Shown: positions 10,801-23,300, counted from the first letter of the stretch. The stretch: 64,000 nt of DNA from Hydractinia symbiolongicarpus (GCF_029227915.1 NC_079885.1:8742001-8806000), one strand, 5' to 3'. Program-made: numbers and translations. The notes: generated by a model from the letters alone, not told the origin.

Positions 10801-13092
10801 CACACGCTCTCTTTTGTATATAAAATTCAGACAAAATTTAGCAACAATTAGCAGTAAACTGTCATGAAATAGCAATGGGAGAAAATTAATACCTGTTGTA
10901 TCTTGTGATAGACGTTTGGTTTGTCGTCAACTTGTTCCAATTTGATTGGTGGAAATTTTACTGAATTCTTCGTCGACATTTCTCTAAATAAAAATGATAC
11001 TTGGGTTATTCAATCCTTATTTCCTTCTTAACTTTAGAAGTTTTTGCAAAAGATTGTCTCCGAAGTACTTCCTTAGTTATCGACCAATTTTGACGAAAGT
11101 TATGCAGCTACAATCCTTTACAAAATACATTTAACCAGCGAGGCAAGTTTTGGCAAAGTTCGTCCACAACGCCATTTCTGTATTGAATTCACGCAATTTT
11201 AATTTCGTAATTCCAGCATAGAAAGTGTGCATTGTACATTCTAAACTACCTGATAACTAAAGTAATCAATTCTATACTATGATAACTTCTTAAGTATAGA
11301 CGGTACGCTGGCATTCCAAGCCTGATCCTTGCAAACTATTAAATTTTAGTAATAAGCGCACAACAAACCCTTTCTAGGGCCGTTGCAACCTTTAAAGTTT
11401 CTGGCGCAAAGATAATAATTAACCATATAGGTTTTTCCGATACAGATGACCGTAAAAATGGGCTAGCCAATAATAGGTCAGTGTTTACTTTAAGCAAACA
11501 AGATCGACTTCTGTATACATACCCTCCAAAAAGAGGGTATAAATTGTGTTATAAATAAATGTTTCTTCAAAAAGCGCTGGTTCAAAGCAGTGCATACAAA
11601 AACGGTATTTATTCAAGGAGCACTTTTTTACCTTTCGTATTGTTGCTTGTATCTTTCCGCAGTGCTGTACAGACTGTCTTTATCTTTTTCGTCCTCACTT
11701 TTACCTCTGCTCAAATCCATCTCCTTTAAAACATCCATATTCCAATTGAACAGCCAAATTCTCTTTTCGCACTTGATGTGCCCATTTTCTGCAGCAAATG
11801 CCAGTGCTGACATGCCTGAAGAAAAATACCAATTTAATTATTTTTATTTATATATTAATTACATAGTTCTTTTTCATATTTTGATCGGATACCTTTGGAT
11901 GTTTTTCTTTTTTCCTTATGTTTACAGGATTCTCTGCGCAGTCACCTTAACTACCGTAAATAATAAGATCTCCGTGGTAGAGCTTTCACCTCCAGTGCCA
12001 AAGGTCTTGGTCTTCAAACCCCGGCCGAGTCATGTGAGAGACTATAAAAGTGTGAATCGATCTTTTCTACTTAAAGTTCAGCATGAGAATAGGATTGATA
12101 TCTTAGGCGGTTGTCTAGTTGAACGGCTGTTGTGCTTGCACGCCTTCCGTAGCTCAAATGGGAGCTTTAAATGCACTAGGACCCCCTTTGCGGGACCCTC
12201 ATTGATAACAGTTCTATTAGGAATTATCATATTAATAATAAAAATGATAATAATCTCCATTAAACGCCCCAGTTTAGTTTGAATGTTTTTTTTGAAAACA
12301 ATAAAATTTTTGGATTCGTTATACTACTGAGGAGATATATCAGAGCTACCACCAACATAAACGTAATAGTCCCTTCCGATAGAATACCCAGGGTTAACTT
12401 CCATTTTTCACATAAACGCTTAGGGTGTTTAATCGATAATTGACAGCAGTAGCTAATCACTTTTCAACCTCAAAGTAAGCAGCTCACAACCTACCTTCTC
12501 GGTCTGTCAACTTGGCGTCGACTCCTTGACCAAGCAAAAAGCTGACACAACCAAGATGTCCTTGTCTTGCAGCGGCATGTAACAGGGTGCGTCCGTTCTT
12601 CGAAATCATACGGACGTGTGCAGCACTGCGATTGATCAGCTCTGCCACCAACTGCAGATGTCCCTTAAAACAGGCTGTAAAGAGTCCTTGAAATGCTCTT
12701 AATGGGACAAATTTATTCCAGGCTTGCATTTGTTCTTCTTCATAGCCTGTTAAAGTTTCATCGTCCTTCATAAATTCAACGCCTAATATAAACACTGCTT
12801 TGACATCGCCTTTTGCAGCATTCAAATAAATCTGTTCTAAGCTTTTCTCTTTTATTCTTATTCTCATCACTGCGCCATTTTTAATACTTTTCTCGAAAAA
12901 CGTTTTTGAATCTTCTAGTTTTATATTGCTTAGATACAAATTTTGCACTTCGGCTAGGATGCCAGTTTTGATTTCAATGTGTGATTTTAGATCATTGATT
13001 TTAGCGTTTGCGTCGATGTTATTTATAGATATGATGTCATCGTTGGGAGTGTGAATAAACACTTGAAGAGGGAAATTCGACGGTGTCTTCAT
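7870..13092 (-). CDS. ANKUB1: ANKUB1-like protein: ubiquitin-like fold, ankyrin repeats and seven FxxW motifs
   Basis: Coding exons read from high to low: 13092-12495, 11815-11632, 10983-10893, 9928-9306, 9037-7870. All phases agree and give 887 residues. In-frame stops precede the ATG at 13092. Residues about 7-77 form a ubiquitin-like domain; about 85-225 hold ankyrin-type repeats (NGRTLLHAAARQGHLGCV, then MSALAFAAENGHI). A VNYLPQV motif near residue 292 resembles one I recall from vertebrate ANKUB1. The last exon carries seven [F/Y]xxW[L/F/K] motifs followed by Lys/Arg-rich helices (for example TFEEWLAGKK, SFEKWLQAKEE), a pattern seen in cilium and microtubule proteins such as CCDC181 and MAP9. 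ANKUB1 function is poorly known; a microtubule role is inference. The ATGs near 10979 and 9895 could be read as separate starts, but the junction phases favour one gene. Confidence 0.8.
10687..10800. mobile_element. Diverged CCTCGTCCCC-type inverted-repeat element
   Basis: The right end GTGGGGACGAGGTTGTG matches the family terminus; the left end (CACCCAAACTTGACCCC) is degraded. It lies in an ANKUB1-like intron. Confidence 0.4.
11955..12256 (+). mobile_element. tRNA-like SINE candidate
   Basis: The left part has GTGGTAGAGCTTTCACC, like a tRNA A box region, and about 35 bases later CTTCAAACCCCGGC, like a degraded B box (GGTTCRANNCC). An unrelated body follows and it ends in an AT-rich (TAA)n-like tail. 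This is the usual plan of a tRNA-derived SINE. It sits antisense in the first ANKUB1-like intron. Ends are approximate. Confidence 0.45.
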
Positions 13093-13157
13093 TTTTTATT
13101 AATTCTAGTAAACAATCAGGCAAAAATAATTTAGAAACAGTTACTAAAACAACGTAA

Positions 13158-13158
13158 A

Positions 13159-13197
<39 letters not shown>

Positions 13198-13390
13198 GAC
13201 GACGGCGACGACAACAACAAAACAGGGACAACAGCGACCACAACAAAAAAACAAACAAAAAAACACGAAAACAACGTAAACGACGTTAACAACAACGACG
13301 ACGGCAACGAGTAAAACAACAAAAAGAAATCACGACAACGACGTCTACAACAACAACAACAACAAAGACAACAAAACACAATCATTAGCC
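13158..13390. repeat. (CAA)n and imperfect ACA/ACG tract upstream of ANKUB1-like gene
   Basis: A run of about twelve CAA/AAC units from 13158 to 13196 grades into an imperfect purine-rich trinucleotide tract to about 13390. It starts about 65 bp upstream of the ANKUB1-like ATG. Long Val, Cys and Leu-rich frames on the minus strand come from this repeat. Confidence 0.9.
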
Positions 13391-14203
13391 ACAACTAAAA
13401 CCACAGCTGAAAAAAATAAGTGTTGACATAGCAAATCGTTTGAATCAAAGTATTTTTTATTTATCAGCCGATAGCAGAAATACAACTTATACGTAAAATG
13501 CAACTTGCTGTCATTTTTCTGACATACAAACTAAGTAAAACTTCAACTAAAATGATTCTTCTGCACATTTAATCATAATGCCAGATAATAGCCCAAACAC
13601 CTATAGTTTACCATGAAGATTCATATTAAATTTAAGTTTAAAAATAGTTTCGTAGTTTTAAAAATATATTTTTCGAATTGTTTTAAATCTTTTTCTTGTT
13701 CCAATGAAGTTGAGAAGTCTTTCATAGTATCACCTTATAAAAAATTCGTCTGAAAAACTATGGTAACCTTGGAATTTTATTTTTATTTTAACTATTTAGT
13801 TTAATCTTTCTTCTTTCTTGTGTTTGTTGTAATTAAGTTTTTGTAAACAATTCAACGTTTACTGAGAGCCTCTTTGTATATTGGTTAGAAAACCAACATT
13901 TTGTGTCTACTATAGTTTAGCATAGAAGTAATATATTTATTAGTATTGCAGACAATCTCATATTTTTTAAAAGGCTATTCCATTTGTGCAGTGTTAAATC
14001 AAGTTATTGTTCAATTTAATGGTTCGGTTTCCGTATAAGTAACCAAATTTTAAGAAATCGCTGCCAAAAAATTGACATTTAAGAAGTTGGACTTGAAAAG
14101 ATAAAGTTTTCTTTAAGAAGAGATATTTCAGCCAAAAATTATTTTTGTGTCAAATTGGACGTAAATTATCATTTCATTGACTTTTTTGTAAAATCTGCAC
14201 GTC

Positions 14204-14277
14204 CAACCTCGTCCCCAGGGCTTTTTGTCTCTTGCCGTCCGATGCAAAAAGAGATAACATTTTCTAGGATCGAGGTC
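14204..14277. mobile_element. CCTCGTCCCC-type small inverted-repeat element
   Basis: Left end CCAACCTCGTCCCCAGGGC; right end diverged (CTAGGATCGAGGTCG). About 74 bp with no coding capacity. Confidence 0.6.
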
Positions 14278-16496
14278 GCTGCACGTCGATATTTTTAAAT
14301 GATCATTTATTTCCACGTTATTCCAAATTGGGCCAATATTTTTTATCGCTTTTATCACATCTTATATTTATTATTCTTTCTTGCTAGTTAAAAGCAAAAT
14401 TGTTTCGGGGCAATGGAACAGTCTCTTTTTTTATGGGCCTGCTATCGTTGTCTCCGAGGAGTAAAATTTTTGCACAATAAACTGCGATTAGCTTAAAATG
14501 ATGCAATTCAGAGATTTCATATTTTAAAAGTATTGGAGGATTACCCCCTTCTTCGTTAGTAGCTACAGGCTTGTATTGTAGGAAAAGATCGCAATCGAAG
14601 TTATTTTTGAAAATGTGCGTTTTAGAGAAAACAAGTACAAGAAATAAATAGTTTGAAAACAAAAACAAAAAAAGGGAAGGAAAACGTTGACTAAAAACGA
14701 AAGATGAACATGTTGTTTAAAAAAGATCTAAACAATTATCCAAATTATCCAAAAAGAACAGATTTCGCAGGTTTTTTAAAGAACTGCTGTGTTTACAGAA
14801 GTCAAAACTCTTCATCCCAAAGACACTTTTATGAGAAAGGTAAGTAATATTATCGATTACATCGTGCAAGCAAAAAACACGCAAGACCTTAGTCTGTTTC
14901 TATCAATCGTATTTTGCAGAATTTTCGTGATATTAGGGTTCTCACAACTAATAAATTTTCTTGTCGACATCAGCCCGACTTTCGTGTAAGTCACTAAAGT
15001 CTAATACAGCAAGCCGTTTTGTAGCCCCTTAAAGGGTTTGTCATTTTAAAAAATTTTGTCAGTTTGATTTTTTTTACCTTTAAAATACGCAAACATGAAG
15101 GAATAGTCTAAATAAACTGTACATATTTTGGTGTTACTATCGATAATATGCGTTTTCTACATTTTATTAAGCGCCTCTTCTCCAACCTCAAATTCATGGC
15201 GGCACGTCCCGGCATGCAAAAAGGGACGAGCCCTGGAAGCGGGCGTGGAAGGCCTCGAGGTGCCTAAATATGGATTTTGATACCAAACGCTTATCTATTG
15301 TTTCTTTTACTTCTCAAGAAACCTCAAAACAAATGTAAAAGCTGTTACTACTTTACTACTCACACGAATTGCTATGCTATAGTAAATATACTTATTTCTT
15401 ATAAGCAACTTGACATTCGACGTTGTAGTATTTGAGTTGCGGAAGATTGGCTTAAAAGTTATAGAAAAATTGCTTAAAGCAGGCTTAGCAAAAAGCGGAT
15501 AATTTCTAGAGATAATATCTGTTAAAAATTACCCGCGTTTATCAAAGGTTTATTTTAATATCAATTTTTTCCGACTAATTTTAGACTAAATAATTAATTA
15601 GTTCAAACTCGAAAAATGAAGAATCGTTTCCATTTTCAGAAATTAATATAAATATTTATCTCGGTGAGCACGAAGAGAAGCTATTTTTGCTTAATAAGAG
15701 CGTCACAGAATAAATTGTTGCGAAATTTGCATATACTTATTAATTAGGCCGCAAAATTTGCAATGCATTGTAAAATGGAAAAAAAAATGTCCAAAATTTA
15801 AGAACAAAAAAGTTACAGCTTCAGGTTGAAATGGGAGGATAGATCCTCCTAGGGTTGAACAAGTTAAATAATAATAAGAACACTCTAGGCTGAACCTAAA
15901 TTGCCTGGTTCTTATAAAACAAGTGTCGCTTGTATTAAAGTATTACTTATAATAAAGTTAAATATTTTTTTGCAGATCTTACCACAGTTGCTTGCTTATA
16001 AAAAATACGTGTACTCTACCTTGACAGCTTGTTTTGTGAATCTTGAATCTCACAACTCCTTTTTAACATTTTTTAAAATATGACAACAAACTAATTCACC
16101 TCATATACTAACATTGCAACAACACAGAAAACTTAATCAAAGTTTCTAATTAAAAATCGATGCTAGATTTCCAGAACAATATGTGATAATTAACTTGAGG
16201 CTGATCAATCAAATATTGCAAATGTATTTAAAAGAACAATCTAAATGCTGCACATTGGTGATTGCTACTTGAAACACAGCTGTCAATACATTTTTCATAT
16301 TCAGTTTCAAGGAGTGTTAGTCAATTTGAAGTAACGTGTGTTACAATCTTATTAGCCCGATGATGTACGGCTTTTAAATTTCAAAAACAAAGTATTTTCT
16401 CTAGATGAAAAAAGATTCTTCTTCGAAGTTGTATCAATATAAAGACGAAACAATGTTTAAACGATCGGGTAAAAGTTTAAAAGGTCGGGTAAAAAG

Positions 16497-17282
16497 TCGG
16501 CTGAAATGCATCCAGCATTTCATCCTACATTATAAACTTTTGATGTTGGATGAAATGTTGTATGCATTTGAGAAAAAAATAAGAAAAAATCATGTTTGGT
16601 GATTTGAACATTTTCAGTTTCATTCAACACAATTTTCATGAATTTTCATGTTGGATGCATTTGAGTCAAATTTCATCCAACATTTTACGATTTCCTAAGT
16701 ATATTAAGTAATTTTAGAATTTTCGAACGTTTTTTGACAATCGAATGCTTGTAAATAAATAAATCGAGAGTGTGTGTGCAAAAAATCATCTGTGAATAGC
16801 GAGAAGGAGCAGAAAAAGTTAGGATGGCAGCTATGACTAGTGATACAGAGGCGATATCTATCAACCAGGTGAAACATTATAAAAACAAAGAAAGGAAAAG
16901 GATGCTGAAAAGACTGAATCGACCGAAAACAAGGCTAAAAAGAAAGGGGAAAAGCAAGAAAAAGACTTCAAAACAAAGATGTCAAAAGATTTGAGCGATG
17001 CTGATATAACCCTACCGATTGATATGTTAAAAGGAAGTCAGTTTATAGGACCTACAACCCCCTGATTATCAAAAACGAGACATGAATTTAATAACTAGTT
17101 TAAAATTATAGTTCCCCCATGGTGAAAAGTCAAATGAATGAACACGTCATGTTGGATGAAACGTGTTGGATGATGCAACTCAAATATAAATTTCGAATTT
17201 TCCAACTTTCGAATTTCGAACAGATTTTTATTCAAAATCATTCAACATTCGAACCAAAATATTGGATGCATTTGAGCCGGCC
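16497..17282. mobile_element. Inverted-repeat DNA element with internal gene fragment
   Basis: The left end CGGCTGAAATGCATCCAGCA is matched in inverse by the right end at about 17263-17282 (TTGGATGCATTTGAGCCGG). Next to the left end, 16504-16530 and 16541-16567 form an imperfect hairpin. Further copies of TGTTGGATG-type motifs occur inside. About 790 bp. No transposase is visible and target duplications were not resolved. Confidence 0.5.
16824..17065 (+). pseudogene. Frameshifted gene fragment inside a transposon-like element
   Basis: An ATG at 16824 opens a frame reading MAAMTSDTEAISINQVKHYK and on into Lys/Arg-rich sequence. From about 16898 a different frame becomes the more protein-like one (EKTESTENKAKKKG, later SDADITLPIDMLKGSQF) and ends at TGA 17063. 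Together these look like the N-terminal part of a charged protein broken by one frameshift. The source gene is not recognised. Its position between the inverted ends suggests capture by the element. Confidence 0.35.
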
Positions 17283-18064
17283 TAAAATTTGCCTCGTTTG
17301 TCGTTGTATCTAAACAAACGAGGCGATATCAAAAGGAAAGAAGAGCTGTGAGGAATGAAATTGCAAGTGAACTTTCCATCAACTTTGAAATTTGTTCATT
17401 GAAAAATTATAACGCATCAACTTATACGCTGGACAGTATTAAATTCGCATTCATTTCTTCACAAGGAAATGATATGGCATATATCTTCTGAATTCTTCAA
17501 CGAGCATAACGCCGATACAAAGGTAGATAAACTCTTCTGAAGCTTTTTAAAAAAGTTAAAATATGACAGATATTTTAACTTTTTCACCGACATTCTCAGA
17601 CACTTTTAAGGGTTATGGCCGCTCATACTGTTTCAAGATTGGCGGAGTTGGACTCCACGGGGAAGACAATTGAATTCTCTTTATCAACTAAATCAGTTAT
17701 AAAAACTAAGCTATTTCCGCTTTTTTTTGTCATTTTCAGTAAGACACGAAAGTTTAGTAATAAATATATTCCAAAACGCAAATATATTCCAAAACTACAA
17801 AAAATCCAAAAAACAGGGAAATCTCAAAGTTAGTGTTTTCATTCTTCCTTGGTGCTACGAACATTCATGTTAAAGAGAAGTGAAGCGAATAATTCTGTCA
17901 CCAAAAAAGAAAAAAATGAAAATATTTTTTACTAAACTGCATCATATCTTACTTTTACTAAACTGTGTAACCCTAGAGCTTTTCTTGCAAATTTGGAAGA
18001 CCTGGCAAAAACTTAACTAAATACGCCTAGAGATTTTATGAAGGCTGTTAACAGTGTATGGAAC

Positions 18065-18158
18065 GCAACCCCGTTTCAAGCGCCTGTTGTCTCATTTTTA
18101 TATCGAGACGCCGTCCCCATGTCAGAAAAGATACAAGATGTCCTGGGGACAAGATTGT
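18065..18158. mobile_element. CCTCGTCCCC-type element, diverged
   Basis: Left end GCAACCCCGTTTCAAGCGC, right end TCCTGGGGACAAGATTGT: degraded versions of the family termini in inverse orientation. Confidence 0.45.
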
Positions 18159-18631
18159 AGGGAAAATGTATGGAACGATCATATTTGAGACAATCCCTGC
18201 TTTAAATAAGCGCCTGACTCCTTACAAAAAAGATGTTTCTTTAGACTCTAACTGCAAATATTAAAAGACACCTACTTAAAAATTTGAACAGAAAATGTTG
18301 TACACACCCTAAAGCGTCATTAGGCCTACACGTCAATAAGTTTCATCTTCAGGACATAAAAGACATTTAAAGTATATTTCTATTCGTTGCCCTATTCGAC
18401 AAAAAATCTGTTCTGGTCGCCAGACCTTTCTGACACAAACCTTAAACATCTTTTGAGCTTACTGCTAAGAGTCCTGGGGCAAGATTGCAAATATTCAAAA
18501 GAGCGTAAGTTTATTAAAAACCTCATCCAAATCTTGTTGGTATAACGCATGCGTATTTGAACTAGACTCTCGTTCCATGGTATCAATTGCAATAACTTCG
18601 CCTTTTTTAAGCGGGGAATGCAGTGAAAAAT

Positions 18632-18705
18632 CCAACCTCGTCCTCAGGAGTTACTAGGTCTCCGTCGTAACATAAAAACATAATATGACCTGAGGAATAG
18701 GTCGG
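18632..18705. mobile_element. CCTCGTCCCC-type element
   Basis: Left end CCAACCTCGTCCTCAGG, right end CCTGAGGAATAGGTCGG, inverse of each other with mismatches. Confidence 0.5.
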
Positions 18706-19532
18706 GAACAATCTTTGTCTAACGAACGAATCACTACAAATCAACTTACTTGTGAAAATATTGAGCTACATTTCGATTTTCTTCTATTAAAAATGCTACC
18801 GTGTCTGTACAGCATTTAATCCTTCTTAGAAACAAATTTACACGAAAAGTTGATATTCGTTTTTATTCTTAATAGCATTACACATTGTCACTTCAATGTC
18901 ACGCCTCAGGCATCTTATCAGTACTTTTAAAACAAAAATGACATTTGTCTTTATCACAGTTTCTCACAGAAGTTCTGCATTGCGTCTCAATTGTAAGGTG
19001 AATTTCAAAAAAAAAACACTGGAGATTTCATCATTATGCTTTGCTTTCTCCCGTCAAAGATGTCTTTTTGTGGGTCACGGAACTTGGTTGGCTGCTTCTT
19101 TGCTTACTTGCCCTCAACAAAATAAACGGCTGTGTGCAATTTATGGTGACTAAAAAATGTCGCAGCGAAGATGTAGAAGGTTGTTACAAAAACAAAAAAG
19201 TAAAAACATGTTCGGTCGATTCGGTTCATATCTCGTTTGGAATGACTTGGATACACCGACGTAGTAGCTATATAAGTTTGTTGTGTAACTTTTAGGTAAT
19301 TGGCACTAAATATTTAATTTCTCTCTTTCTTGTTCTCTTTGTATTTATTCTCTGGTCACCAAGTCGGTCTATGAGAATGAAATTGGTTGAAACTTTTTGA
19401 TGGATACTATTTTTTTAATCCTAACTGCACTGCGTAGTTATCTTCCAACGCGCACTAAATTTTGGTGAATACGACAACTGAGTGAGTTTACAGGTTCCAG
19501 TTTTAATAATAATTGTTTTTCCTGTCGCTAAG

Positions 19533-19644
19533 CAACCTCGTTCCCAGGACATTTTGCCTTGTTGATAAAGCTGATAGCGGCAAAAAATTGTTGGCCACTC
19601 CGAATTAACGGCTCAGGGGCCACAAGACCCTGGGGACGAGGATG
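19533..19644. mobile_element. CCTCGTCCCC-type element
   Basis: Left end CAACCTCGTTCCCAGG, right end CCCTGGGGACGAGGATGG. About 112 bp, non-coding. Confidence 0.65.
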
Positions 19645-20366
19645 GTCGTTAAGGCAAACATTTGTCCATTTACTTCCTTGAACAAAAACTTGACCAATTT
19701 GATTGATGTGTGTACACACCAAAGTGACCAACATGGGGCATGTTAACGATGTATTTTATTTGATCCACTCTATTTCACTCTTTAATTTGTGCGAAAGTCT
19801 CTTTTATTGATAAAGGATTTTGCAAATTAGGTATAAATAGCAAGTGTGAATTTTTACTACAGCAACTACTGGGTGCGAGGTTGTTAATATTTTGCAGAAT
19901 ATGAGGTGATAATTAAAAACATATCGAGAAAATTAACAACGTAAATGCAAGAAAACAACCTGGAACCTAGTAAAAATTTCTTGTACGGCTATAACCAGTC
20001 TGGTGTCCTAAGAATGAAGTTGGACTGTGACTAATTTAAAGACAAGACCTTGTAGTGCAAAAACAAACACTCTCCGAAGGAGACTTATTTTCACTATTTA
20101 ATGAGACAAGATGTGGATTTTTGCTGTTCGAAAGAATATTTTTCCTTTTTCCTTTTTTAAAGTTATCTTAATAATTAATGAAAAGATAACAATAAAAATG
20201 AAATAACAACAAAGAAGGAAAGTCCTCTTTTTTATTATGATTTTTTATTTTAATTTAAAAGAGAAAAAATCCACATACTGCGTTGCAACATTTTTCTTCA
20301 CTTAGCAAGCGAGGGAGTGTCAGGAGCAAGTTTTAAAGCTGTTGTTTACTTGGAGAAAATAATAAC

Positions 20367-23300
20367 ATGGCTGAAAATACAAAACAGAAAATACAGAAGT
20401 TTCAAGGATTAACTGCTATTTCATCGCCTCAGTTTATCGCCATTTTCAAGAAATTTGACGTAGACAGTAAGATTTTTCTTTTAAATTTTTTTACGAACTT
20501 TTGAAAATGTATTATATATCGAGTAAGCTTATTAAGAGCGGGAAAATAATGCAAAATGGTAGACTCGCCTGTCATGTGTAATCTTCAGACTTCTAAAGTT
20601 TGACGTGGTCACACATAAGTACAGAATTTATCACATCTTGCTCTGACATCAGTTTTTGATTAAGGTTTAGTATGTGCGACCACAGAAACAGGTGAACAAA
20701 ACTTTCTCTTCGTTTCCTCCGCAAAACGCAAAGTTAAACAACACAGATATTTTGTTGATGCTACACAGGTACAGAAATTAGGTCCTGTTTGCTGTTTTAA
20801 AATGTTTATTTTGTTTTTTAGATAATGGTTATATCGAGAAGAGCGAACTGGATGCATTCCTCAAAGAACTTATAAAAGAAAAGAAGGGCGAGGTAACCAG
20901 AGCCCCAGGGCTTCACATTTTAGATAATGTTTTTTTTAAATTTTTTGAATTTACCGTAAAGATTTCTTCCCTCGTGAACAATATATTTTATTCACATCAA
21001 AATATATGATAATAAATAGAAGAAAACAAAAATGAAGTAATGGAAATAAAAATAGAATATTAGATGATAATAATAATAATAATAATAATATAACAAGAAA
21101 AATAGAAAACAGAAAAAAACATAAAAAAGACCCACACTTAGCAATATTTTAAATTAGAAAATAATTCTCGAAAAAAAACAACTATAATATAGATTATCAC
21201 TATCGTTATAAAGCCTGTATTAAATAATACATTTTGATCGCTGAATAACCACCTCCCCTAATTAATTCAAGCCCAGTCTTTTTGTTAATAAATAACAATT
21301 TTTTAAGAACAATGAACTTAAAAATAAAAATAAAAAAGTGGCAAGACTGTAATTTTACTGTTATTTTCTTTGTTTGAATTCCAGATTACTCATAGACACC
21401 GAAATTTTTTTGTTGGAAACTCGAAATTTCTGCGGTTTTTTTTGCTGGCAATCTCTCGACGTTAAGTGTGATTTCTAGCCATCTGTCGCTTCAAAGTTGA
21501 CGGTTTTGCGCACTGCTGTGAAGAAAATTTAATTCTATTTTTTGTTGGCAGATCATTTGATATCGTAAGCAGTGTGATCAAGTTTTGACTAGTAGATCGA
21601 TGGCATGACGGTATTTCGGCCTTGCTTTGATGCAAGTGTGCGTCGTACAAACCATGGGGACTAAAACCTGATTTTCATCGGAGCTCTCTTGACATTTGCT
21701 GTTCACATAGATCGCTGTTGTTTAAAGCCGTATCAAAAATTGCGTTAATTTTTGTAACACAAAACCCCATACCATTAAAAGAAATGCTTCATAATATATT
21801 TTATTTTTCTATAATAATAGCCGTATTCCGTCTGTCTGTCTCTGCACGGACCCCCCACTGAGTTAGAAAATAATGTTACGGAAAAACGAATATCAAATGC
21901 GATATATTTTTATTCACTTTGTTGCGACGAGTAAATTGAAAGGACAGGCGAACCCGTGGATTTTTCCATGGACTAACGACTAGTCTTCTCTTTAATAATA
22001 GCCGTATTTTGTCTGTCTGTCCGCGAAAGCAGCGTCCTGTTACGGAAACACGAAATGAGATATATAAAGGACGGGCGACCCCGTGGATTTCTCCACGGGT
22101 TAACGACTAGTCTCTATAATAATAGCCGTCTTCTGTCTGTCTCTGCGTAAGATGGCACCTTAAGTAGTGAGACATACGAAATGCAGTATATAAAGGACGG
22201 GCAACCCCGTGGATTTTTCCACGGGTTAACGACTAATCTTCTCTATAATAATAGCCGTCGTCTGTCTGTCTCTGCGCAAGATAGCACCTTAAATAGCGAG
22301 ACATACGAAATGCGGTATATAAAGGACGGGAGAATCCGTGGATTTTTCCACGCGCTAACGACTAGTACATATTATAGTACCCGTATACGTCAGTCCGTCA
22401 CGCATAATGGTACTGTAAGTAGCGAAACGCACGCGACGCGGTATAAAAAGGACGGGCAAACCAGTGGATTTTCAACCGGCAACCGACTAGTTCTTTTGAA
22501 ATTGGGATGCTTTTCAAGATAAAACCCCGAATCTTTGGATTTTTTGTACAGGTTCCAAGCACTATAAGACTAAAAGAACTTTAGTTTCATGTCATCGGCA
22601 AATAGTAGTAGTAACCAACCTCGTCCCAAGGGCTTTCTAAGCCTATGATATTCTGATGGAAATAACAGTCCAGTTAGAATATTATAAGCGTAGAAGAGCC
22701 CTGGGGACGAGAATGAGTACTAACAAAACAAAATCATCCAAAATCATTTATATTTTAGACCCATAGATTGAGAATTATTCAAATTGTAGCGTTTTACAGA
22801 ATGAAGAAAATAGTATTTTCAAAGACGATATGTCTGGCCACCCTGGGGTAATGTGTAACACATTATAATTAGCCGTCACATATCAAATTTTAGGTTGACT
22901 TCCAAACGTTCAAAGATCAGATCATGAAAGACTATGATGAAAATAACGACAACAAAATTTCGATGGATGAGGTGAGAAAAAGCTCTTTATTATTTCGTAC
23001 ACTACAAATATTTGAAACACAACCAAATTTTATGATTTACTAAAACATTAGTCTGCTCTCTTTGTCCGAGTCAACCTCGTCTTCAGGCTTCTTCTACGCT
23101 TAAGATATATCAGAGGCGTGCTAGGTTGTTGTGTTTTATTCTGTCAAAATTTGAAGCTAGTTTAGATTCCAGGCTCCTTATTCGCTACATTATTGATTCT
23201 CACAGAGTGTTATCTCACACATCTGCAACTGTTGTTCTTCATTACTTCTGTGTCGTATGTGTTAGCACGACAGCAAATTAAAAATTAATATCCACCTTGC

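Larger units (their letters stand above)
13093..20366. other. 7.3 kb without a recognised gene
   Basis: No convincing coding exon was found between the ANKUB1-like start and the calbindin start. The stretch holds a (CAA)n-rich tract next to the ANKUB1-like promoter, four CCTCGTCCCC-type elements (14.2, 18.1, 18.6, 19.5 kb), a 16.5-17.3 kb inverted-repeat element with a gene fragment inside, and AT-rich sequence. Open frames are under about 90 codons and look incidental. Unseen exons of non-coding RNAs or 5'UTRs cannot be excluded. Confidence 0.6.

Noticed and set aside
7870-10979. Separate CCDC181-like gene starting at the ATG 10979
   Set aside because: The exon at 10983-10893 has its own acceptor and its phase fits the ANKUB1-like exon ending at 11632. 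A single gene is simpler. The two-gene reading is kept as an alternative only.
13037-13394. Val-, Cys- and Leu-rich minus-strand frames
   Set aside because: They come from the (CAA)n tract upstream of the ANKUB1-like start.
17615-17833. 72-codon frame with KYIPK repeats
   Set aside because: Low complexity, no splice context and no recognisable domain.
19041-19295. Hydrophobic then Cys-containing peptide, like a small secreted protein
   Set aside because: No ATG precedes the hydrophobic stretch in frame, no splice-supported partner exon was found, and the Cys pattern matches no family I know.
21808-22490. Regularly spaced repeats resembling a CRISPR array
   Set aside because: Units are full Helitron-like elements in animal DNA, with homologous bodies in place of unique spacers.
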